Notes under the pieces: generated by a model
Seen by the model: the letters and a program-made list of their open reading frames with translations, nothing else
Database searches by the model: none
Told to the model about the DNA's origin: nothing
Assembly (NCBI GenBank): GCA_024280065.1
Contig: JAJRQX010000044.1
Location: 1 to 8,471, forward strand
From: Aquificota bacterium
GTDB taxonomy: Bacteria > Aquificota > Aquificia > Aquificales > Aquificaceae
Direction: 5' to 3'
Length of the DNA stretch: 8,471 bases
Shown here: one piece after another, positions 1 to 7,304 of the stretch
How positions within the stretch are numbered: position 1 is the first letter of the stretch
Layout of the letters: every line of letters begins with the position of its first letter
Position numbers and translations under genes: made by a program

Positions 1-933
1 CACATAGTCACCACCGAGATAGAGCACCACTCCATACTCCACCCCTGCAAGACCCTTGAGAGGGAAGGCTGGGAGGTCACATACCTGAAGCCGGACAAGT
101 ACGGTCTCATAGACCCTGATCAGGTTAGGGAAGCGGTGAGGGAGGACACGGTCCTGGTATCCATAGGCCACTCAAACAGGGAGATAGGGACTATACAGAA
201 CATAAAGGAGCTGGTTCAGGCCGCCAAGGAGAAGAACCCTAAGGTCATATTCCACACGGACGCTGCACCCACCCTCGGACACTACCCAGTGGATCTTAAA
301 GAGTGGGGAGTTGACGCTGCATCATTCACGGCCCATCTGATGTACGGTCCCAAGGGCGTCGGCGCCCTCTGGACGAGGAAGGGTGTGAAGGTGAGACCTC
401 TAATAGAAGGCGGAACCCAAGAAAGAGGCGTAAGGGCTGGGACAGAAAACGTCCCGGGTATAGTGGGTTTCGGGGCCGCAGCTGAGCTCGCTATGAAGGA
501 GCTTGATGACAGGATGAAGAGGCTCTCCTATTACAGGGACAAGCTCAAGAAGGCCATAGAGGAGAAGCTCCAGTATATAGAGTTCACGGGCCACCCGACC
601 CAGAGGCTACCCCACCACCTGTCCCTGATAGTCCACTTCATAGAAGGTGAAGCTATGCTCCTCAGGTGTGACCTCATGGGTATAGAGACCGCGTCGGGTT
701 CCGCATGCGTGTCTTTGGCCCTTAAGCAGTCCCATGTCCTCTTCGCCATAGGCGTTCCCAAGGAGGTCTCAAACGGTTCTTTGGTATTCAGCTTCGGAAG
801 GGAGAACACGGAGGAGGACGTTGACTACGTTGCGGAGGAGTTCCCGAAGATAGTCAACTGGTTAAGGAGCGTCTCCCCCTTCAACCCGGAGAACTGGGAG
901 AAGTACGTCAAGTCAAGGGAGGGAGCTGGTTAA
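1..933 (+). CDS. Cysteine desulfurase-like protein (IscS/NifS group), 5' partial, lacking the PLP lysine
   Basis: The reading frame is open from base 1 to the TAA at 931-933, giving 310 residues; the first aligns near residue 96 of E. coli IscS (alignment from memory), so about 95 N-terminal residues lie outside the window. The fold-type I family match is clear: EIEHHSIL (stacking His), EIGTIQ, FHTDA (PLP-ring Asp), YGPKGVGAL, QERGVRAGTENV, SGSACVS (catalytic Cys, codon 706-708), SHVL and FSFGRENTEED (substrate Arg, codon 799-801). The family takes sulfur from cysteine as a persulfide for Fe-S clusters and thio-cofactors. Key positions are changed, however. The motif usually SGHK is TAHL (codons 328-339), so the Schiff-base Lys is Leu. 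The usual HxNNE is HSNRE, and HxDAxQ is HTDAAP. Ordinary desulfurase activity is therefore doubtful, although the gene shows no frameshift or stop and appears maintained. It may be a sulfur carrier, a scaffold or a partner of a true desulfurase. The family call is firm; the function is open. Confidence 0.9.
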   Translation, partial: HIVTTEIEHHSILHPCKTLEREGWEVTYLKPDKYGLIDPDQVREAVREDTVLVSIGHSNREIGTIQNIKELVQAAKEKNPKVIFHTDAAPTLGHYPVDLKEWGVDAASFTAHLMYGPKGVGALWTRKGVKVRPLIEGGTQERGVRAGTENVPGIVGFGAAAELAMKELDDRMKRLSYYRDKLKKAIEEKLQYIEFTGHPTQRLPHHLSLIVHFIEGEAMLLRCDLMGIETASGSACVSLALKQSHVLFAIGVPKEVSNGSLVFSFGRENTEEDVDYVAEEFPKIVNWLRSVSPFNPENWEKYVKSREGAG

Positions 934-961
934 CGGCTCTGGCTCCCCTTCGCCCCCTTTT
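921..961 (+). terminator. Possible weak terminator between two convergent genes
   Basis: GGGAGC (921-926) pairs with GCTCCC (942-947), and three further inner pairs (two of them G-T) give a 9-bp stem with a 9-nt loop. The stem starts inside the last codons of the desulfurase-like gene. It is followed by a pyrimidine-rich stretch ending in only four T (958-961), about ten bases after the stem, so it is not a canonical intrinsic terminator. It is the only hairpin I see in the 26-base gap between the convergent genes. Confidence 0.25.
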
Positions 962-1451
962 AAATGAGACAGCAGAAGGGTTTTAATCTGATATCTTTGC
1001 CCTCAAGGAACTCCCTGTAGGACCTTCCTGTGATCGGGTCCCTCAGGTCTCTGTCCAGCTCCAGGAGGGGAACCAAGACGAAGTCCCTCTCTTTAATCCT
1101 TGGGTGTGGGATCTCCAAGGTCTCCGTCCTTACGACGAGGTCCTCGTAAAGCAGGATGTCTATGTCTATCTCCCTGGGACCCCACCTGAACCTGGGAACC
1201 CTTCCCACCCGAACCTCCAGCTCTTTAACCGCAGTCAGCAGGTCCTCTGGACCGAGGTCCGTTCTGAGGGCGACCACACAGTTCAGAAACATCGGCTGTT
1301 CCCTATAACCCCAAGGTTCGCTCTCGTAGACGGTGGAGACGGAGAGGATCTCTCCTATGCAGGTGAGTCCGTCCACAGCCCTGACCAGGTATCCTATCCT
1401 GTCGCCTACGTTCGTCCCCAGGCTGAGATAGATCCTGTTCCTTGACTGCAT
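960..1451 (-). CDS. folK: 2-amino-4-hydroxy-6-hydroxymethyldihydropteridine pyrophosphokinase (HPPK)
   Basis: FolK transfers pyrophosphate from ATP to 6-hydroxymethyl-7,8-dihydropterin, the step before dihydropteroate synthase in cytosolic folate synthesis. The 163-residue length is normal for stand-alone HPPK. The protein opens with IYLSLGTNVGDR (residues 7-18), the usual N-terminal strand and ATP/pterin loop. It continues with YESEPWG (42-48) and MFLNCVV (54-60), then the family signature RWGPREIDIDIL (89-100), whose Asp96 and Asp98 match the two Mg ligands, and IPHPRI (114-119). The ATG at 1451 fits the family N-terminus. A GGAG lies only two bases upstream, which is too close for a good Shine-Dalgarno, so initiation may be weak or leaderless. 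The gene is divergent from the flavoprotein gene, 47 bases away, and convergent with the desulfurase-like gene. No other folate gene is in the window. Confidence 0.95.
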   Translation of the reverse strand: MQSRNRIYLSLGTNVGDRIGYLVRAVDGLTCIGEILSVSTVYESEPWGYREQPMFLNCVVALRTDLGPEDLLTAVKELEVRVGRVPRFRWGPREIDIDILLYEDLVVRTETLEIPHPRIKERDFVLVPLLELDRDLRDPITGRSYREFLEGKDIRLKPFCCLI

Positions 1452-1469
1452 GGCTCCGGAGCTTAAAAT
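1442..1469 (+). promoter_or_regulatory. Sigma70-type promoter for the nitronate monooxygenase-like gene
   Basis: TTGACT (1442-1447) and TAAAAT (1464-1469) are separated by 16 bp. A transcript would start near 1476, leaving a leader of about 23 nt that contains the Shine-Dalgarno. The -35 hexamer lies inside the first codons of the divergent folK. The spacer contains a perfect 10-bp palindrome, GCTCCGGAGC (1453-1462). The hexamers are seen directly; promoter function is inferred. Confidence 0.55.
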
Positions 1470-1485
1470 TAATAAAACTCATCTC

Positions 1486-1492
1486 AAAGGAG
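1486..1492 (+). promoter_or_regulatory. Shine-Dalgarno that fixes the flavoprotein start at 1499
   Basis: AAAGGAG lies six bases before ATG 1499-1501. An in-frame TTG at 1442 would add 19 residues, but it lies upstream of the probable transcription start and has no ribosome site, so 1499 is chosen. Confidence 0.8.
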
Positions 1493-1498
1493 TTTATC

Positions 1499-2647
1499 AT
1501 GAACCTGCCTAAGCTTAGGATAAGACACATAGAGGTAGACATCCCCATAATCCAGGGGGGGATGGGTGTAGGGCTTTCCTGGGAAAACCTTGCCGGGTCG
1601 GTGGCCGCCTGCGGTGCGATAGGTGTCGTTTCAGCTGTGGGGACGGGCTACAGGCACCCCGACATGGTGAAGAGGGATAAGTTCGGGAGACCTATAGGTT
1701 CTTACAACATACACCACCCCGAGTCCCTCAAGAAGATCATCAGGGACGCCAAAGCCATATCCGGCGGTAAGGGTGCGGTAGGTGTCAACATACTGGCGGC
1801 CATAACGGACTACGAGAGGGTAGCGAGGGACGCGGTTGAGGCTGGTGCGGACCTGATAATATCCGGGGCGGGTTTGCCCTTAAAGCTACCCCAGTATGTG
1901 GACGGGGCGGACGTGGCTCTTGTTCCCATAGTCTCCTCGGCAAGGGCTCTGAACTTGATATGCAGGACATGGAAGAAGAGATACAACAGGTTACCGGACG
2001 CGGTTATCTTAGAAGGTCCAATGTCAGGGGGGCACCAGGGGTTCAGATATCAAGACTGCTTCAAAAGGGAGTTCCAGCTGAAGAACCTCTTCCCGAGCGT
2101 TCTTGAGGAGGCTAAGAGGTGGGGAGACATACCCGTGATAGTTGCAGGGGGTGTGTGGAGCTACAGGGATATCCTCTGGTTCATAGAGAGGGGTGCCGCG
2201 GGCGTCCAGATGGCGACCAGGTTCATAGCCACCCACGAGTGCGACGCTCCCCTCATATACAAGGAGGTTGTCCTTGAGGCCAAGAAGGAGGACATAATAC
2301 TCCTTAAGTCCCCGGTTGGCTATCCCTTAAGGGTGATCAGGACACCCTTCATAGAGAAGCTGCTCAGCGGTGTGAACGGGTGGAAAGGATGTGTGTCCCA
2401 CTGCGTAACACCCTGCAACAAAGGAGAGGAGGCGAAGAAGGTAGGCTTCTGCATAGCGGACAGACTGGGAGCCGCCTGGCTCGGCAACTATGAGGAAGGG
2501 ATATTCATCAGCGGTGCTAACGGATACAAACTGAAGAAGCAGGGGATACTTCACGTTAAGGAGCTCCTTGACATACTGACGGGCAAGAAGCCTGACCCCT
2601 CCCTGTCGGACGGCAGGAGGAGGGTTATAATACCCTTACGGAGGTGA
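1499..2647 (+). CDS. Nitronate monooxygenase / 2-nitropropane dioxygenase-family flavoprotein with Cys-rich C-terminus
   Basis: This is a 382-residue TIM-barrel FMN protein of the nitronate monooxygenase/FabK-like superfamily. Visible motifs in order are IPIIQGGMG (16-23, first strand and FMN loop), GAIGVVSA (39-46), GVNILAA (95-101), DLIISGAGLP (118-127), VILEGPMSGGHQG (169-181) with His179 at the usual catalytic-His position, IPVIVAGGVW (211-220, phosphate-binding strand) and GAAGVQMATRFIAT (232-245). After the barrel comes a segment with Cys298, Cys302, Cys306 and Cys318, followed by a conserved-looking ISGANGYKL stretch. Members oxidise nitronates, or act as NAD(P)H-dependent flavin or enoyl-ACP reductases, so the substrate cannot be assigned from sequence. 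I recall Cys-containing C-termini in homologues from anaerobes, but a bound metal or Fe-S cluster is only a guess. The gene has its own promoter and Shine-Dalgarno, and its last 23 bases overlap the end of pgeF on the other strand. Confidence 0.85.
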   Translation: MNLPKLRIRHIEVDIPIIQGGMGVGLSWENLAGSVAACGAIGVVSAVGTGYRHPDMVKRDKFGRPIGSYNIHHPESLKKIIRDAKAISGGKGAVGVNILAAITDYERVARDAVEAGADLIISGAGLPLKLPQYVDGADVALVPIVSSARALNLICRTWKKRYNRLPDAVILEGPMSGGHQGFRYQDCFKREFQLKNLFPSVLEEAKRWGDIPVIVAGGVWSYRDILWFIERGAAGVQMATRFIATHECDAPLIYKEVVLEAKKEDIILLKSPVGYPLRVIRTPFIEKLLSGVNGWKGCVSHCVTPCNKGEEAKKVGFCIADRLGAAWLGNYEEGIFISGANGYKLKKQGILHVKELLDILTGKKPDPSLSDGRRRVIIPLRR

Positions 2648-3251
2648 GGATCCTGTCCTCCGTCCTCTCCCTCCTGTAGGAGGGGAGTTCGGGGGAACAG
2701 ACGGTACATTTCTCGTATACACCTATGCTACCCACTCCGAGATCCTTCAGCCTATTAACCACCGAGTTCTGGAGGTCCATGTAGATCCTGCCGTCCCTCT
2801 CTATGAGGTCGTCAAAGATCTCCTTAAACTCCTCACCCACCTCGTAGCAACAGCCCTTGGCGGATGGGCCAACGAAGGCGAAGGTCCTCCTCAGATCCTC
2901 GTGGGCCGAAAACAGTTGAACAGCCCTTTCAAGGATACCGGAGGCGAGACCCCTCCATCCAACGTGTATAACCCCGTTCCAGGTGTCCCCTATGAGGACC
3001 ACGGGGACACAGTCCGCGGTCCTGACACCTATCTCAACGTCTCTGAGGTCCGTTAGAACAGCGTCACCTATGACGGGAGGGTAGGGAAAAGACCTCAGGA
3101 CTATGACCCTGTTGGTGTGCTTCTGTATGGGGAGGTAGAGTTTAGAGTGCTGCCTCCAGGAGGTCCTCACCCTAATCACCCTCCCCTTCAGGGAGAAGGA
3201 GTAGTCTATCCCCTTAACTTCCTTGCCTTCTCGGAGGTTCTCCTCACGCAT
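2625..3251 (-). CDS. pgeF: Laccase-domain (YfiH/FAMIN-type) purine nucleoside phosphorylase / peptidoglycan editing factor
   Basis: This is a 208-residue, cytosolic YfiH-family protein. Characterised members act on purine nucleosides (phosphorylase and deaminase), and E. coli PgeF also prevents mis-incorporation of serine into peptidoglycan precursors. The Zn-site residues are in place: His45 in QKHTNRV, Cys81 in RTADC and His96 in VIHVGWRG. Further family motifs are GDAVLTD (62-68), VGPSAKGCCYEVG (127-139), the DLQNSVVNRL segment (159-168) and CTVCSPELPSYRRE (182-195). The N-terminus is shorter than in E. coli YfiH (about 243 residues). ATG 3251 is the only ATG that fits, but it makes a 46-bp overlap with the proC end and has only a distant AAGGGG. 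A GTG at 3170, preceded by GGGGAGG at about 9 bases, is an alternative that would remove 27 residues, including a probable first strand. It is the last gene of the minus-strand operon. Confidence 0.9.
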   Translation of the reverse strand: MREENLREGKEVKGIDYSFSLKGRVIRVRTSWRQHSKLYLPIQKHTNRVIVLRSFPYPPVIGDAVLTDLRDVEIGVRTADCVPVVLIGDTWNGVIHVGWRGLASGILERAVQLFSAHEDLRRTFAFVGPSAKGCCYEVGEEFKEIFDDLIERDGRIYMDLQNSVVNRLKDLGVGSIGVYEKCTVCSPELPSYRRERTEDRILTSVRVL

Positions 3252-3991
3252 TCCATAACTATCCCCTTAAAGCCTTTCTCCTCAAGAACCTTAAGTCCCT
3301 CTATAGTCGTCCCGCCCGGAGAGGTTACCCTCACCACCCACTCGGAGGGGTTCCCTCCTTTCTCTTTGAGCAGCTCCACCGTTCCTGCGACAGTCTCAAG
3401 GGCTATGTCAAGGGACCTCTCGTAGGGTATACCCTCAAGAACTCCGGAGAGAGCCAGGGCTTCTATGAAGCTCATAACGAAGGCAGGACCGCTACCTGCG
3501 ATGGCAGTGAAGACATCAAAGAGGTCCTCAGAAAGTGGGTAGAGTTTCCCGCAGGCGGACAGTAGGTCCGAGAGTTTATCCTTCTCCTCCTCCGAAACAC
3601 CTTCACCGAAGGAGATAGCTATGACCGCCCTTCCCACTAGGGCGTTTATGTTAGGCATGAGCCTGACCACCCTGTCAGTTCCCGAAAGTTCCTTCAGGGT
3701 CCTTATATCAACGCCAGCTGCAACGCTGATAACCACCCTGTCCCCTATACCTTCCTTGATGGTATCAAAGACCGCCTTAAGATCTTTCGGTTTTACCGCA
3801 ACTATGAGGATCTGGCTTTCCTCTGTGAGAAACTTGAGGTCTGAGGCAACGGGAAAGCCTCTCCCGAGGGCGAGGTCCCTCCTTGCGGGGTCTATGTCAA
3901 AGGTGATGACGTTCTCCCTGCCCACCTTCCTGGACACACCCTCCGCAAAGGCCGACCCCATGTTCCCGAAACCTACAACACCTACCCTCAT
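3206..3991 (-). CDS. proC: Pyrroline-5-carboxylate reductase
   Basis: ProC reduces 1-pyrroline-5-carboxylate to L-proline with NAD(P)H, the last step of proline synthesis, in the cytosol. The 261-residue protein has the N-terminal Rossmann motif GFGNMG (7-12), the acidic end of strand two at FDID (31-34), ILIVAVKP (61-68) and RLMPNINALVG (110-120). These are followed by the dimer-domain FTAIAGSGPAFV (161-172) and the family signature VTSPGGTTIEGL (222-233), leading to KGFKGIVMECVRRT. The ATG at 3991 overlaps the stop of the upstream DUF2103-like gene as ATGA, with a GGGAG eight bases before it, so translation is probably coupled. The 3' end overlaps the proposed pgeF start. Proximity of proC to yfiH-family genes is seen in other bacteria, often together with yggS, which is absent here. 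Length and motifs are complete. Confidence 0.96.
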   Translation of the reverse strand: MRVGVVGFGNMGSAFAEGVSRKVGRENVITFDIDPARRDLALGRGFPVASDLKFLTEESQILIVAVKPKDLKAVFDTIKEGIGDRVVISVAAGVDIRTLKELSGTDRVVRLMPNINALVGRAVIAISFGEGVSEEEKDKLSDLLSACGKLYPLSEDLFDVFTAIAGSGPAFVMSFIEALALSGVLEGIPYERSLDIALETVAGTVELLKEKGGNPSEWVVRVTSPGGTTIEGLKVLEEKGFKGIVMECVRRTSEKARKLRG

Positions 3992-4272
3992 GAAAACCGC
4001 TCCCTGAAGAGCTTCTCAAAAGCATCCCTGTCCGAGCAGACCACAAAGACCTCCTGAACCGAAGTTCCCTTCTTGTAGAGGAGCTTGTAGCCGGTTAGGG
4101 TGGGGTATTTCAGGAATAGACCGTTCACACCCTTACCCCTGTTCTGCCTCACTATCCTGCCCGGGATTATGGAACTTACCACATCCCACCTCTCCATCTC
4201 CCTGAGATACTCCTCAAGACCTTCAAGAATGTGGTGCTGGACCTTAAGCTTACCGACCCTCCTTCCTGGCAT
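3988..4272 (-). CDS. Small uncharacterised protein, resembles DUF2103 (predicted metal-binding)
   Basis: This is a 94-residue basic protein with no signal peptide or membrane segment. Its pattern is VQHHILEG near residues 11-18, then SSIIPGRIVR (33-42) and the segment YKLLYKKGTSVQEVFVV (62-78). That matches my memory of the DUF2103 family found in cyanobacteria, archaea and some thermophiles, where the equivalent stretch reads close to GYKLIARKGKSVQEVFVV. Possible metal ligands are His13, His14 and Cys79. The function is unknown, and the family name is recalled rather than searched. It is the first gene of the operon with proC and pgeF and overlaps proC by 4 bp, which supports it being real. 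ATG 4272 is the only in-frame start before the divergent rpsB, but it has no Shine-Dalgarno, so initiation may be leaderless or weak. Confidence 0.75.
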   Translation of the reverse strand: MPGRRVGKLKVQHHILEGLEEYLREMERWDVVSSIIPGRIVRQNRGKGVNGLFLKYPTLTGYKLLYKKGTSVQEVFVVCSDRDAFEKLFRERFS

Positions 4273-4280
4273 GATATAAT
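4272..4280 (+). promoter_or_regulatory. Extended -10 promoter for the rpsB operon
   Basis: TGATATAAT is a consensus extended -10 element (TG, one base, then TATAAT at 4275-4280). No convincing -35 is present at the usual spacing, which is tolerated by extended -10 promoters. Transcription would begin near 4287 and leave a leader of about 30 nt, too short for a long structured S2 autoregulatory leader. The TG is the complement of the divergent gene's start codon. The complementary strand reads TATTAT at 4281-4276, an overlapping -10-like hexamer facing the other way. Promoter function is inferred from the motif. Confidence 0.65.
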
Positions 4281-4302
4281 AGGATAGCTTACTCGGGCTA
4301 CC

Positions 4303-4312
4303 TAAGGAGGTG
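4303..4312 (+). promoter_or_regulatory. Very strong Shine-Dalgarno of rpsB
   Basis: TAAGGAGGTG is close to the full anti-Shine-Dalgarno complement and ends four bases before ATG 4317. It fits a highly expressed ribosomal protein and fixes the start. Confidence 0.85.
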
Positions 4313-4316
4313 TGGT

Positions 4317-5141
4317 ATGGCTGTTGTGTCCATGAAGGAGTTACTTGAGGCGGGTGTCCACTTCGGCCACTCCAAGGCGAGGTGGAACCCGAAGATGGCC
4401 CCTTACCTCTACGGTGTGAGGAACGGTATACACATAATAGACCTGAACAAGACCCTGGTTATGCTTGAGGAGGCTTATAACTATGTCTCTGACATGGTAG
4501 CCCAAGGGGCGGAGGTCCTCTTCGTAGGAACAAAGAAGCAAGCTAAGGAGATCATAAAGGAGGAGGCCGAGAGGTGCGGTGCCCACTACGTTAACGAGAG
4601 GTGGGTGGGAGGTCTCCTCACAAACTTCCAGACTGTAAGGAAGAGCCTGATGAAGTTAGAGGAGCTTGAGGAGATGGAGAGCCACGGCGTCTTTGAACTC
4701 CTTCCGAAGAAGGAGGTGAGGAGGCTAAAGAAGAAGAAGGAGAAGCTCACCAAACTTTACGGTGGGATAAGGAATATGGCAAAGCTCCCGGACCTCATCT
4801 GGGTTGTGGACACGGTGAAGGAGCACATAGCTGTCCTTGAAGCAAAGAAGCTCGGCATCCCCGTTGTGGCCATAGCGGACTCCAACTGTGACCCGGATCT
4901 TATAGACTGGCTCATACCCGGGAACGACGACGCCATAAAGTCAATAAAGCTCCTGACCTCAAAGATAGCGGACGCTGTTATAGAGGGCAGGAACAGGAAG
5001 GAGAGCGGGGAGGAGGTGGTGGCCACCAAGGAGAGGAAGGTGGTCGTTGTGGAAGAGCACGACAAGAAGCTCTTTAAGGAAGCGGTTGAGATGTCCGAGA
5101 AATACGAAGAGCTTGACAAAGATGCTGTTGATTACGAGTGA
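4317..5141 (+). CDS. rpsB: 30S ribosomal protein S2
   Basis: S2 binds the head/body junction on the back of the 30S subunit near S1 or its substitute and is needed for initiation. The 274-residue protein has both family signatures: [10 protein letters not shown] near the N-terminus (9-18) and the stretch from PDLIWVVDT to IPVVA (158-185). Between them are [17 protein letters not shown] (27-43), FVGTKKQA (69-76), [10 protein letters not shown] (95-104) and a Lys/Glu-rich coiled-coil hairpin (about 107-146). At 274 residues it is longer than E. coli S2 (241). The extra length is a charged tail from about residue 227, rich in Lys, Glu and Val and ending in an acidic stretch. The gene leads the translation operon, with its own promoter and Shine-Dalgarno, and tsf follows after 13 bases. 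Confidence 0.98.
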   Translation: MAVVSMKELLEAGVHFGHSKARWNPKMAPYLYGVRNGIHIIDLNKTLVMLEEAYNYVSDMVAQGAEVLFVGTKKQAKEIIKEEAERCGAHYVNERWVGGLLTNFQTVRKSLMKLEELEEMESHGVFELLPKKEVRRLKKKKEKLTKLYGGIRNMAKLPDLIWVVDTVKEHIAVLEAKKLGIPVVAIADSNCDPDLIDWLIPGNDDAIKSIKLLTSKIADAVIEGRNRKESGEEVVATKERKVVVVEEHDKKLFKEAVEMSEKYEELDKDAVDYE

Positions 5142-5143
5142 GC

Positions 5144-5149
5144 GGAGGT
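5144..5149 (+). promoter_or_regulatory. Shine-Dalgarno of tsf
   Basis: GGAGGT, extended by AA, lies five bases before ATG 5155 in the 13-base gap after rpsB. It gives tsf an independent ribosome site within the shared message. Confidence 0.75.
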
Positions 5150-5154
5150 AAGCG

Positions 5155-6746
<1,592 letters not shown>

Positions 6747-6749
6747 GCC

Positions 6750-7304
6750 ATGGTTCAGGAGATAGAGGAGATCCTGAAGGAGACGGAGAAGGACATGAAG
6801 AAGAGCGTCCAGCATTTCAAGAACGAGATAGCCGGTATAAGGACGGGGAGGGCTTCCTCATCCCTCATCGAGGACATAAAGGTTGATTACTACGGGTCTA
6901 AGGTCCCCATAAAACAGCTCGGTAGCATATCCGTTCCCGAACACAACCAGATAGCGATACAGGTTTGGGACGCCAACGCCGTACCAGCCATAGAGAAGGC
7001 TATACAGGAGGAACTTAACCTGAACCCGAACACCCAGGGCAACATCATCAGGATCACCCTCCCACCCCTCACGGAGGAGAGGAGGAGGGACATGGTAAGG
7101 CTCCTCCACAAGATAGCGGAGGAGGCGAGGGTCGCTGTCAGGAACATAAGAAGGGATGCCAAGGAGATGATAGAGGACCTGGAAGGGGTCTCCGAGGACG
7201 AGAAGAAGAGGGCCCTTGACAGGCTACAGAAGATAACGGACAGATACATAGAGGAGATAAACAACCTTATGGAGGCCAAGGAAAAGGAGATAATGACGGT
7301 ATGA
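6750..7304 (+). CDS. frr: Ribosome recycling factor
   Basis: RRF works with EF-G to split post-termination ribosomes. The 184 residues match the usual length of about 185 of this tRNA-shaped, two-domain protein. Visible are the N-terminal helix with IAGIRTGRAS (27-36), the start of the beta domain at VDYYGSKVPIKQLGSISVPE and the PLTEERRRDMVRLLHKIAEEARVAVRNIRRDA stretch of the long helical bundle. The C-terminal helix ends in a Glu/Lys-rich run. A GAGGGGGT stretch just upstream, inside the pyrH end, can serve as ribosome site. The stop overlaps the next ATG as ATGA. The product is essential in bacteria studied, and this copy is intact. Confidence 0.98.
   Translation: MVQEIEEILKETEKDMKKSVQHFKNEIAGIRTGRASSSLIEDIKVDYYGSKVPIKQLGSISVPEHNQIAIQVWDANAVPAIEKAIQEELNLNPNTQGNIIRITLPPLTEERRRDMVRLLHKIAEEARVAVRNIRRDAKEMIEDLEGVSEDEKKRALDRLQKITDRYIEEINNLMEAKEKEIMTV

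Noticed and set aside
1..933. Pseudogene call for the desulfurase-like gene
   Set aside because: The visible frame is uninterrupted, has normal family length and keeps most motifs including the catalytic Cys. Loss of the Lys points to changed function rather than decay.
1104..1445. Plus-strand open frame of 113 codons opposite folK
   Set aside because: It lies entirely antisense to a clear folK with intact motifs, has Pro/Ser-rich low-complexity translation and no ribosome site.
1442..1498. Upstream TTG start for the flavoprotein
   Set aside because: This would extend the protein through its own promoter and leader. ATG 1499 has an AAAGGAG six bases upstream and gives the expected N-terminus before IPIIQGGMG.
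2639..2684. Hairpins CGGAGG/CCTCCG and CCCTCC/GGAGGG just after the flavoprotein stop as a terminator
   Set aside because: Both stems lie in pgeF coding sequence, have no T-tract on either strand, and reflect the AGG/GAG-rich codon use.
3621..4007. Plus-strand open frame of 128 codons opposite proC
   Set aside because: It is antisense to intact proC; the translation is Ser/Thr/Leu-rich in the way antisense of Glu/Lys/Gly-rich genes usually is.
4287..4316. Structured S2 autoregulatory leader before rpsB
   Set aside because: The predicted leader is only about 30 nt, and the best pairing is a 4-bp ACCT/AGGT around the Shine-Dalgarno, which is too weak to call.
6890..7279. Minus-strand open frame of 129 codons opposite frr
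   Set aside because: A shadow of frr with Ser/Leu-rich translation, no motif and no initiation signal.
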